This document shows positions 18,791-26,813 of a stretch of 64,000 nucleotides of DNA, piece by piece. Each line of letters begins with the position of its first letter. Position 1 is the first letter of the stretch. Made by a program: the position numbers and the translations under genes. The notes under the pieces were generated by a model. The model had not been told where the DNA came from. It did no database searches and worked only from the letters and a program-made list of their open reading frames with translations. The stretch covers positions 1 to 64,000 of the forward strand of contig NZ_MJGC01000051.1 of the NCBI RefSeq assembly GCF_001746915.1. Direction: 5' to 3'. Source of the DNA: Desertifilum tharense IPPAS B-1220. GTDB lineage: Bacteria > Cyanobacteriota > Cyanobacteriia > Cyanobacteriales > Desertifilaceae.

Positions 18791-19336
18791 CTATCCCGGC
18801 GCTGACTGCTGAACCCAAATTGCAGCCAAGGGGGTGAGGCGCTGGATCGTTTCTGAGATGAGGGCGCGATCGCTCTTGACCCAAATTCTAGGCCGATCGA
18901 ACGTGCAAGGCTGTAAAATTCCCCACAGTTGACCCTCCTGGCACAGATGAGCGTGAATTAAAGCCCGATGACCGAAGTTTTCTTGTTCAAAATCCCGGTT
19001 TAGGACTTTGGGACTGGCGGTTTCTACATCTTCTACAAAGATTGACGGTTCGGTACGCACCGCCGCTGCAAACATGGGGTCTTCTTCCACGAGAGATTCG
19101 GGTTCGGGTTTCCAGTCTGGGTCGTAGACTTGAGGAATTGAGGAATCTTTGCACCAGCAATAGGGGACTCTACCCCAACGTGTTTGGGGATGGCGTAAAT
19201 AAAGAAAAGTGCGATCGCAGTCTAGAATTTGACCTAAAGCGGGGATGAGCTTAGAGAACAGTTCGTCTGGATCTTGATGCTGGGTGAAGATTTCCTCAAG
19301 TTCTGGGGGAAGGGTTCGCGCAAATTCAGCACTCAT
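18791..19336 (-). CDS. GAF domain protein
   Basis: A 181-residue protein that is essentially one GAF domain. The first helix ELFSKLIPALGQILDCDRTFLYLR and the late strands GHRALIHAHLCQEGQLWGILQPCTFDRPRIW are typical of cyanobacterial GAF sensors. No canonical bilin-binding Cys-His pair is evident, but Cys residues near WCKD and HLCQEG exist. The C-terminal helix ends at TPLAAIWVQQ, so there is no output domain; it may act as a small signal-binding partner. A TnpB element sits about 30 bases upstream of its start, between it and any older promoter. Confidence 0.8.
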   Translation of the reverse strand: MSAEFARTLPPELEEIFTQHQDPDELFSKLIPALGQILDCDRTFLYLRHPQTRWGRVPYCWCKDSSIPQVYDPDWKPEPESLVEEDPMFAAAVRTEPSIFVEDVETASPKVLNRDFEQENFGHRALIHAHLCQEGQLWGILQPCTFDRPRIWVKSDRALISETIQRLTPLAAIWVQQSAPG

Positions 19337-19375
19337 AGAGATCGGGGTGGTTTTACTTTTTTCACCGTGACAGCT

Positions 19376-19407
19376 CCCACACTAACTCGAAGCGAGTATA
19401 GTGTGGG
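19376..19407 (-). other. Right-end hairpin of the second TnpB element
   Basis: CCCACACTA pairs with TAGTGTGGG, with an inner stem ACTCG/CGAGT. The tnpB stop codon lies inside this hairpin, so the coding end and the predicted guide RNA overlap. Confidence 0.65.
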
Positions 19408-20605
19408 CTTCGCAACCAATCCGGCTATTGCTTAGGAGGCGTTGCGCTTTAAGAACGGACTGCCCTACCGCTCTATTCTTTATATTGATAGCTGCATTAT
19501 GATCCCGGTCTAGACTGCACCCACAGTTAGGGCAGTCATGCCATCGAATATGCAGCTTTTTGGGTACTTTCTCACCACAATTGGAACAATCCTGTGAGGT
19601 GTTATGGGCGCTTACTGGGACTACCAACAAACCCGCGTTTTCGGCTTTGTTTGCAAGTATCGATAGAAAGCTTGACCACCCAGCGTCCAACACAGACTTA
19701 GCTAATCTTGTCCGAGCCAGTCCTTTAGTGTTTAAATCCTCATGAGCAACTACGTCATATTTTGATAACAGCCAGTTCGCTGTTTTGAAATGAAAATCTT
19801 TTCGCTTGTCCGCAACTTTCTTGTGTTGTTTTCCTAGTTGCTTAACTGCTTTTTGTCTACGGTTGCTACCCTTTTTACGACGTGATACCCGTTTTTGAAT
19901 CACCCGCAGACGTTTCTGGGCTTTACGATAGTGTTGAGGAATAGCAACCGTTTCACCTTCAGAAGTTATCAAAAATTCCTTCAGTCCTACATCAATCCCG
20001 GTAATTTTGTCAGGATTGAAATTTGGCTTAATTTCGGGAACTGTTTTGTCTTCCAGGGAAAGCGTCAGGTAATACCCATCAGCCTTTTTGGTGACAGAAG
20101 CCGTCTTGATTTTGAACCCTTCTGGGATAGGACGATGCAGGATAACCTTAACTTTGCCAAACATTGGCAGATTAATCAGATTACCCTGCAAGCACCCCTC
20201 TTTCATCTGAGGGTAAGTGAATGTACGATAACGGTTACGCGCTTTGAATCTCGGCTTGCCACTACGTTTCCCGCTGCTATCTCCCTTGAGGAATCTGTCA
20301 AACGTCACCTTTACCCGTTTGACTACATCCTGAAGGACTTGCGAATATATGTCAGAGTACCAAGGATGAGTTTTCTTGAGTTGAGGTAATGTTTTCTTTT
20401 GCGAATAATAGTCTGGATTATCTCGAAGCTCTGGTAGGTGACAAACAAGAGGGCAAGCATTGACTGGAGAACGGTTTTGTTCCCACCAATTAAACCTATC
20501 AGCCAGCAAGTAATTATACTGAGCGCAGAGCATTTCCAGCCATCTGTCTAGTTTGACGGCTTGCTGTTTTGTTGGGCGTAATCGGTACTGGTAGGCGGTT
20601 CTCAC
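19382..20605 (-). CDS. tnpB: RNA-guided endonuclease TnpB (second lineage)
   Basis: About 407 residues. RuvC residues are present: Asp in [16 protein letters not shown], Glu in [14 protein letters not shown], Asp in [17 protein letters not shown]. The zinc ribbon is [11 protein letters not shown] then CPNCGCS. GTG 20605 is chosen because the protein then begins [15 protein letters not shown], the usual TnpB N-terminus; the frame extends to a TTG at 20677. It is clearly more distant from the other two copies, which resemble each other. There is no tnpA nearby. The nuclease looks intact. The gene is co-directional with the GAF and CDF genes downstream. Confidence 0.9.
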   Translation of the reverse strand: MRTAYQYRLRPTKQQAVKLDRWLEMLCAQYNYLLADRFNWWEQNRSPVNACPLVCHLPELRDNPDYYSQKKTLPQLKKTHPWYSDIYSQVLQDVVKRVKVTFDRFLKGDSSGKRSGKPRFKARNRYRTFTYPQMKEGCLQGNLINLPMFGKVKVILHRPIPEGFKIKTASVTKKADGYYLTLSLEDKTVPEIKPNFNPDKITGIDVGLKEFLITSEGETVAIPQHYRKAQKRLRVIQKRVSRRKKGSNRRQKAVKQLGKQHKKVADKRKDFHFKTANWLLSKYDVVAHEDLNTKGLARTRLAKSVLDAGWSSFLSILANKAENAGLLVVPVSAHNTSQDCSNCGEKVPKKLHIRWHDCPNCGCSLDRDHNAAINIKNRAVGQSVLKAQRLLSNSRIGCEAHTILASS

Positions 20606-20904
20606 TATCTCATTTAATACGTTCGGAGTTTGAACAGAGAGTGAATGAGTTTGACTACAAAGATGTTCTGAGGACAATGGCTCTTACTTTATCGCATCAT
20701 CTGGTGGCGTAACCGTATCAGCACTCTATGAAGTACATTGAAAATCAAGACTCACCCAATTAATTTATTGGTCATTTCCGTACCTCCAATGACCCACCTA
20801 TCCATCCCGACACCAAGACGAGTACGTCTATGGTGTGGGGCTTCCGGCGAAGAAAGCTAAAACGGGATAGTGCGATCGCCAAGAGCCTTTAGGTTGAGGA
20901 AGGC

Positions 20905-21321
20905 TTACAAAAGATTGGCGCGATATTCTGGAAAATGCATTCCCTCGCCGCGATAAACCGTAATGGTGGTTTTAATATTACCTCGCCGCATAAAATCGCC
21001 AATGACCCGCATGGCTTTGGGTTGAAGTTCGGCTTCTAACTTATCTGCAATACAGTTCACCACCGCCTCATGGCTAATACTTTCTTGGCGGAATGAATTG
21101 ATATACAGCTTAAAGGCTTTTAACTCAACCACCCACTCCCCCGGATAATAATCAAACACCATTGTCCCAAAATCTGGATAGCCCGAACGCGGACAAAGGG
21201 CCGTAAACTCCGGGTGTTCGATATGAATTAGATAATCGTGTTTGGGGGCGGGGTTTGGCCAAATCTCTAAAGGACTATTCGCCGCTGCATTGATGGCGCG
21301 ATCGCCATATTTTTCTACCAT
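20905..21321 (-). CDS. queF: NADPH-dependent 7-cyano-7-deazaguanine reductase
   Basis: A 138-residue enzyme of the short QueF type. The catalytic Cys is in EFTALCPRSGYPDFGTM, where it forms a thioimide with preQ0, and the QueF motif appears as VELKAFKLYINSFRQESISHE. It reduces preQ0 to preQ1 in the queuosine pathway and so works downstream of QueD and QueE found at 9.5-10.5 kb. The C-terminal part RRGNIKTTITVYRGEG completes the T-fold. A TnpB element ends about 55 bases after its stop. The upstream 290 bases hold no gene. Confidence 0.93.
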   Translation of the reverse strand: MVEKYGDRAINAAANSPLEIWPNPAPKHDYLIHIEHPEFTALCPRSGYPDFGTMVFDYYPGEWVVELKAFKLYINSFRQESISHEAVVNCIADKLEAELQPKAMRVIGDFMRRGNIKTTITVYRGEGMHFPEYRANLL

Positions 21322-21615
21322 CGTTCTAATTGGGACTTTCTCACTCAGCTTTCAGATTCTAGTGCAACTCGCGCTCAGACGCCCAAAGCCGTCAAATCTG
21401 AGAAGAGTTTGCGAAAGATAAAGCAATACTTGCAAAATGTAACAAAAATCACGAAATAGTAGCCTTTTTGAGAGTTCGCTTGCTCCTTGGGGAATACTGA
21501 GGGCAGATCGTCAGTTTCCTAGAGAGCCTAGGTAACGAATTTGACACGATCTCCCAAAACCTGAGTTACGATGGCTGTCAGCCTATTGTGCCTGTTTCCC
21601 TCCTTCCTCTGTGCC

Positions 21616-22722
21616 ATGAAACGCCGAACTTTACTCGCTCAAACCGGACTCGGTGCGACGGCTCTCACCGCCGCAGCAACCGTAAAAGTTGCCGCCCAAG
21701 CCCCCGTATCTTCACCTAGCCAACCGGCGATCCGCTGGCGGATGGCGACGGCCTTTCCCAAATCCCTAGATATCATGTTCAGCACAATTGAATCGTTGTG
21801 CCAACAAGTTAGCGACATGACGGGCGGAAAATTTGTCATTACCCCTTATCCAGTCGGCGACATTGCCCCGGCGGCTAAGGTATTGGATACAGTGACTGAA
21901 GGGACTACAGAATGCGGCTGTACCATTAGCCTTTACTACACCGATCGCATACCCGCCCTCGGCTTTACGGGGGGCATCCCCTTTGGCTTAAATGCTCAAC
22001 AGCAAAACGCTTGGCTTTTTTATGGCGGTGGACTAGAAGCCACGCAGAAAATTTATCGCACCCTAGGTCTGATTAATTACCCGGCAGGTAATATCGGCGG
22101 GCAGATGGGGGGCTGGTTCCGGCGGGAAATTGAAACAGTTGACGACCTGAAAGGCTTAAAAATCCGCATTGCTGGGTTAGGCGGCAGCTTACTGAAACGC
22201 CTAGGTGCAGAGGTGCAAATACTAGGCCCCGATGAAATTTTGCCCGCATTGGTTGCAGAGAAAATCGAAGCCGTTGAATTTTTAGGCCCCTACGATGATG
22301 AAAAACTCGGCCTGCATAAGGCGACTCGTTACTATTATTCTCCGAGTTGGTGGGAACCAGGGGCGAGTAACGAGCTATTAATCAATCTCAACCAATGGCA
22401 AACCCTACCGCAAGACTATCAAACCATTTTGCAATTGGCGGCTACAGAAGCCCATCACAAACTCCTTGCCCGTTATACCGCTGCCAATAGTGCGGCTTTG
22501 GAGAGATTGCTTGCTAATGGCGTGCAGCTTAAAACCTTTAGCCCCGAATTTGTCCAGGCGACTTATCAAGCGGCGGTGGCGATGTATGAGGAACTTGCAA
22601 GCCAAGATCCGCAATTCCGCGAAGTCTATCAGCCCTGGAAAGCGTTTCGTTCCAAGATTCACAAATGGAACCGGGTTAATGAAATGGGCTTTGCCACCTT
22701 TGCTTTTAATGCCGGAAACTAG
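21616..22722 (+). CDS. TRAP-type DctP family substrate-binding protein, Tat-exported
   Basis: A 368-residue periplasmic binding protein. ATG 21616 gives a Tat-like signal (MKRRTLLAQTGLGATALTAA) with cleavage near residue 28; the longer frame from 21571 adds an unlikely leader. The mature protein follows the DctP fold: WRMATAFPKSLD, the Arg of substrate binding in DDLKGLKIRIAGLGG, and ALVAEKIEAVEFLGPYDDEKLGL. It resembles the 2-oxoacid/monocarboxylate-binding subgroup. The gene lies 12 bases before a paralogue. No DctQ or DctM permease gene is in the window, so transport would need distant partners; a sensing role with the nearby kinase is possible. Confidence 0.88.
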   Translation: MKRRTLLAQTGLGATALTAAATVKVAAQAPVSSPSQPAIRWRMATAFPKSLDIMFSTIESLCQQVSDMTGGKFVITPYPVGDIAPAAKVLDTVTEGTTECGCTISLYYTDRIPALGFTGGIPFGLNAQQQNAWLFYGGGLEATQKIYRTLGLINYPAGNIGGQMGGWFRREIETVDDLKGLKIRIAGLGGSLLKRLGAEVQILGPDEILPALVAEKIEAVEFLGPYDDEKLGLHKATRYYYSPSWWEPGASNELLINLNQWQTLPQDYQTILQLAATEAHHKLLARYTAANSAALERLLANGVQLKTFSPEFVQATYQAAVAMYEELASQDPQFREVYQPWKAFRSKIHKWNRVNEMGFATFAFNAGN

Positions 22723-22734
22723 ACGAGGGAGTTT

Positions 22735-23853
22735 ATGAAACGTCGGAATTTGCTCCGCTATACTGCGATCGCCACTGCTAGCACAGCCACCTTAGCCGCG
22801 TGTAACCCAAGCACCCCTCCAACCACTCAATCTTCAGTTATCAACCTCAGTCAACCCCTCATCCGCTGGCGTATGGCAACGGGTTGGAATAAGTCGCTGA
22901 ATGTAGTGTTTGGCGCGATCGATCGATTCTGCCAGCGCGTCAGTCAAGCCACCAATGGACGCTTTAGCATTACGCCCTACGAAGCTGGAGATCTGGCTTC
23001 CGCCCTGGAAGTGATGGATGTGGTTTCGGATGCAACGGTTGAATGCGGGTATACCGCTGGCTACCACTACATTAAAAAACATCCCGCTTTTGGTTTTTCA
23101 ACCTCCATGCCTTTTGGGCTGAACTCCCAACAACATAATGCATGGCTGTACTCTGGAGGCGGGCTAGAAGCCCTGCAAAAGATTTATTCAGACTACGGGA
23201 TTCTCTTTTTTCCGGGAGGCAATACGGGCGCGCAAATGGGGGGATGGTTTACCCGCGAAATTAACAGCGCTGCCGATCTCAAGGGCTTAAAAATGCGGAT
23301 TCCCGGCTTGGGTGGAGAAGTCCTCAAGCGGCTGGGAGTCGAGATTTTCTTGCATCAAGGAAAAGATATCTTTAAGGCGTTGGAATCTGGAGAAATTCAG
23401 GGTGCCGAATGGGTTGGTCCCTATGAAGATGAGAAACTCGGCTTAGATCGCGTGGCTCCTTATTATTACTATCCGGGGTGGTGGGAGCCAAGTACAATGT
23501 ATGAAATTCAAGTGAACCAAGCCGCCTGGAATCAACTCCCCAAGGAGTATCAGAGCATTTTTCAAAGTGCTGCGGTTGAAGCCAACCTAACGATGCAATC
23601 TCAATACGATGCGGTGAACGGCGAAGCCCTAGAACGCTTAACCCTCAAAGGAGTTCAGCTTCTGTCTTATAGCCCAGAAATCCTCCAAGCGGCTCAAAAG
23701 GAAGCGTTTGCGCTTTATGAGGACACCGCTAGTCAAAATGCAGGATTTAAGGTTGTCTACGAGCAGTGGAAGGCATTTCGGACTCAAGCGTATCGCTGGA
23801 ATCGGATCAACGATCTCGATTTTGCCAGCTTTGCCTTTAGTCAGGAAATGTGA
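22735..23853 (+). CDS. DctP family substrate-binding lipoprotein
   Basis: A 372-residue paralogue of the protein just upstream. Its N-terminus combines a twin-arginine-like start (MKRRNLLRY) with a lipobox LAAC, so Cys23 is probably lipidated and the protein anchored to a membrane. The core motifs are kept: WRMATGWNKSLNVVFG, DLKGLKMRIPGLGGEVLKRLG and IQGAEWVGPYEDEKLGLD. The gene pair looks like a tandem duplication. It ends 33 bases before the histidine kinase gene and probably shares its transcript. The ligand is likely a carboxylate, inferred from the family only. Confidence 0.88.
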   Translation: MKRRNLLRYTAIATASTATLAACNPSTPPTTQSSVINLSQPLIRWRMATGWNKSLNVVFGAIDRFCQRVSQATNGRFSITPYEAGDLASALEVMDVVSDATVECGYTAGYHYIKKHPAFGFSTSMPFGLNSQQHNAWLYSGGGLEALQKIYSDYGILFFPGGNTGAQMGGWFTREINSAADLKGLKMRIPGLGGEVLKRLGVEIFLHQGKDIFKALESGEIQGAEWVGPYEDEKLGLDRVAPYYYYPGWWEPSTMYEIQVNQAAWNQLPKEYQSIFQSAAVEANLTMQSQYDAVNGEALERLTLKGVQLLSYSPEILQAAQKEAFALYEDTASQNAGFKVVYEQWKAFRTQAYRWNRINDLDFASFAFSQEM

Positions 23854-23886
23854 GATTGGCTTTATCCTTCGTTATCTGTACGGCAC

Positions 23887-26121
23887 ATGTTACGACTCAA
23901 GTTATCCAAAAAAGGCAATTTTAAGCCGCTTAACCAACCGACCTCTAATCTTCTACCAACGCTTAACTTTTTGATTCGCAACTTGAAGATTAGCGACAAA
24001 TTAACGTTGGGTTTTGGGGTTCTGGTGGTGCTGACGTTCCTGGTGATTGGACGCAGCTACCTCAGTAGCGTTCAAGCAACGACTACCATTAGTCGGACGC
24101 GAGAAGTACGGATGCCTGCGGCGCTGGTTTCGGCAGATGCTCAAACGAACTTGCTGAAGATGGTTTCGGATATGCGAGGGTATTTGGCATCGGGAGAAGC
24201 CGTGTTTCGCGATCGCTATCATCAGTCTCGCCAACTGTTTGAAGCCAGACTTGAAGAGTTAACGGTGCTGTTAGAATACTCTCCCTCTGTGGAAAACCGA
24301 CGCCGCCTTGAGACACTCCAACAGACGTATAAACAATGGTCTGCTCTGCCGGATCGCTTATTTGCGCTGCATAATAATCTACTAGAGAATCAACCGGCTC
24401 TGCGCTTGTTGGATAATGAGGGCGAGGTGCTGATTTCTACAGTTGTGGTGGCTACCGATCGGATTTTACAGGAACAAGAAGCGCGATCGCCCTCTGTTAT
24501 CAATGCACTCCTTCTCAAGGATACGGTTGAGTTTAAAAGCTCTTTTGTCCTGATGATTGCCCAAATGCGCGGCTATTTGGTTACGCAAGATCCGGACTTT
24601 CGCTTTGACTACGGGGCTTACTTTAAGACCAATCAAGCGGCTTGGAATGAATTAATCTCTCAACGAGATCGGCTCACTCCCACTCAGCAAGCCAACCTCG
24701 AAATTGTTGAGCGTGCCTATCAACAATTTCAGCCTTTGCCTCAGCGCCTGTTTGAAATTGTAGAGAGCGATCGCTATCGAGAAGATTTATTTCTTTTCCG
24801 CCAGGAAACAGAGCCTTTAACCGAACAAATGCTTCTGTTACTCAATGAAATTGTGGCTAGCCAGCAAGACACGCTGACTTCTGAGTTAACAGGTGCTAGC
24901 CACGGTTTGGCAACGGGGGAATGGCAAACACTTTTAGGCGGGTTAATTGCCCTGGGCGTTAGTAGTGGCTTAACGTTAATGTTACGGCGACAAATTGCTC
25001 ATCCAATTAATCGCTTAACGACGGTTACTAATCGGATTATGGCAGGCGATCTCGAAGCGAGAGCCAATATTGAATCCCAAGATGAAATTGGCATTCTCGC
25101 GAAGACGTTTAACCAAATGACGGATTACTTGCAACACTCCAAAGATGAATTAGAAGAATATAGCAAAACCTTAGAACAGCGAGTAAACGATCGAACCCAA
25201 GAGTTAAAAGAGAAAAACCAACAACTCGGCGAAACCTTACTCTATTTACAACACACGCAAGCACAATTAATTCAGACTGAAAAGATGTCGAGTCTAGGAC
25301 AATTGGTTGCTGGCGTTGCCCATGAAATTAATAATCCTGTTAACTTTATTCATGGTAACGTGACTCATGTCGATCAATATGTCCAAGATTTATGTCGATT
25401 GATTGACCTATATCAACAGGAATATCAGACACCCACTGACAAAATTCAAGATTTAATTGATGAAATTGATTTAGAATTTCTGCAAGAAGATTTGCCCAAA
25501 ATCTTTGCTTCTATGCAAGTGGGAACCGAACGCATTCGCGAGATAGTTCAATCCCTGCGAACCTTCTCGCGTTTAGATGAAGCAGAAGTGAAAGAAGTGA
25601 ATATTCATGAAGGCATTGATAGCACGCTACTGATTTTGCATCATCGCTTAAAAGCAAAGCCCAACTCTCAAGAAATTACTATTATTAAAGAATATAATAG
25701 TTTGCCTGCAATTGAGTGTTATGCAGGTCAACTGAATCAGGTTTTTATGAATATTATTGCCAATGCAATTGATGCTTTAGAAGAAGCAGGAACTCATAAA
25801 TGCCAAGATTTGAGTTCTGAAAATCAATGGATTCCTACTATTCGGATTGGGACTGAAATTGTCGGTGAAAATCGGATTGCAATTCGGATTGCAGATAATG
25901 GTCTGGGAATTCCCTTCAAAGTGCAGGAACGATTGTTCGATCCCTTTTTCACAACCAAGCCTGTCGGTAAAGGGACTGGCTTAGGAATGTCAATCAGCCA
26001 TCAAATTATCACTGAAAAACACAAAGGAACCATTGTTTGTCATTCGACTCCGACTACGGGTGCAGAATTTGTAATAGAAATTCCGATTCATCAACACGCT
26101 AATGTAATGGTAGCGAGTTAA
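23887..26121 (+). CDS. Membrane sensor histidine kinase with HAMP domain
   Basis: A 744-residue kinase. Membrane helices lie at about residues 38-57 and 345-365, enclosing a large helical periplasmic sensor with two related halves (KMVSDMRGYLASGE and IAQMRGYLVTQDPDF), like CHASE3 or four-helix sensors. A HAMP domain follows (HPINRLTTVTNRIMAGDLEA), then a coiled coil, the HisKA box GVAHEINNPVNF with His479, and the ATPase boxes NIIANAIDALEE, IRIADNGLGIPF and GKGTGLGMSI. No response regulator is adjacent. Its position right after two permease-less DctP proteins suggests that a liganded binding protein may be the signal. Confidence 0.9.
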   Translation: MLRLKLSKKGNFKPLNQPTSNLLPTLNFLIRNLKISDKLTLGFGVLVVLTFLVIGRSYLSSVQATTTISRTREVRMPAALVSADAQTNLLKMVSDMRGYLASGEAVFRDRYHQSRQLFEARLEELTVLLEYSPSVENRRRLETLQQTYKQWSALPDRLFALHNNLLENQPALRLLDNEGEVLISTVVVATDRILQEQEARSPSVINALLLKDTVEFKSSFVLMIAQMRGYLVTQDPDFRFDYGAYFKTNQAAWNELISQRDRLTPTQQANLEIVERAYQQFQPLPQRLFEIVESDRYREDLFLFRQETEPLTEQMLLLLNEIVASQQDTLTSELTGASHGLATGEWQTLLGGLIALGVSSGLTLMLRRQIAHPINRLTTVTNRIMAGDLEARANIESQDEIGILAKTFNQMTDYLQHSKDELEEYSKTLEQRVNDRTQELKEKNQQLGETLLYLQHTQAQLIQTEKMSSLGQLVAGVAHEINNPVNFIHGNVTHVDQYVQDLCRLIDLYQQEYQTPTDKIQDLIDEIDLEFLQEDLPKIFASMQVGTERIREIVQSLRTFSRLDEAEVKEVNIHEGIDSTLLILHHRLKAKPNSQEITIIKEYNSLPAIECYAGQLNQVFMNIIANAIDALEEAGTHKCQDLSSENQWIPTIRIGTEIVGENRIAIRIADNGLGIPFKVQERLFDPFFTTKPVGKGTGLGMSISHQIITEKHKGTIVCHSTPTTGAEFVIEIPIHQHANVMVAS

Positions 26122-26153
26122 ATTAGCTAGTTCTCCTCTGCTTAATCGGGTAT

Positions 26154-26792
26154 TCAAAGTCGTTCTCTCACCCAAGTTCTAAATAATTTTAGGGTCTGAT
26201 TTCTACCTGATATCTGACATTGCTTAACGAAGTTAGGAATAACGTCTGTTAGAGAGATGTTAGGGAAAATTAGACTACATTGAGCAGAAATGTATTGACC
26301 ATCCTGTAAAATATTAATTTGCAAAGTTCCGTTTTCAAAACGCCATAACTCAGGAACTCCCAAAGCTTGATAAATTTCTAGATGAGTCCGAGAGGTTACG
26401 TCAATTTCAATTGCTAAATCGGGAGGTGGATCGATGGCTAAATCTAATGTTCTTTTGCCTCGAATTCGTTCCTCATTGTGAATATAAAAACAATTATCGG
26501 GTTCTATTCCCTTTGCCATCCACTGATTTTTGAAGGTTGTAGAACCTAGCGTTAAAAACTCTATATCCAACTCTTCTAAAAGTGCCTTGAGTAAATCGCT
26601 AACGAGTTCCTTAGCACTTTCATGTTCTGGCAGAGGTGTCATAATCTCTAGGGTGCCACGATCGTAAGCAATGCGAGCAGCCCGGTCTTCTCCAAGTTCT
26701 GCTAAAATCTCTTCAAACTCTTGCCAACTCACATCTTGCAATAATACGCGCTGTCCGGGTGGAATGCGGAGTCGTCTTAATTCTAATAACAT
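26154..26792 (-). CDS. Uma2 family protein (DUF820)
   Basis: A 212-residue Uma2 protein of the longer subtype. Key segments are YDRGTLEIMTPLPEHE, FYIHNEERIRGKRTLDL, PPDLAIEIDVTSRT (with the acidic pair of the nuclease-like site) and LGVPELWRFENGTLQI. It differs clearly from the Uma2 gene at 7.0 kb. The function is unproven. It is convergent with the histidine kinase gene. Confidence 0.87.
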   Translation of the reverse strand: MLLELRRLRIPPGQRVLLQDVSWQEFEEILAELGEDRAARIAYDRGTLEIMTPLPEHESAKELVSDLLKALLEELDIEFLTLGSTTFKNQWMAKGIEPDNCFYIHNEERIRGKRTLDLAIDPPPDLAIEIDVTSRTHLEIYQALGVPELWRFENGTLQINILQDGQYISAQCSLIFPNISLTDVIPNFVKQCQISGRNQTLKLFRTWVRERL

Positions 26793-26813
26793 GGTGAAAA
26801 TCTCTGAACTGCA

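Larger units (their letters stand above)
19367..20850 (-). mobile_element. IS200/IS605-type TnpB-only element (copy 2 by position, different lineage)
   Basis: The right end starts near GTGACAGCTCCC at 19367 and has a hairpin at 19376-19407. At the other end a strong hairpin lies at about 20806-20840 (CCGACACCAAGACG against CGTCTATGGTGTGGGG). The outer limits are estimates. Only tnpB is carried. The left-end sequence differs from that of the other two elements, in line with the more distant TnpB protein. Confidence 0.65.

Noticed and set aside
21616..23853. Complete TRAP transporter
   Set aside because: Only the binding proteins are present; no DctQ or DctM membrane gene in the window.
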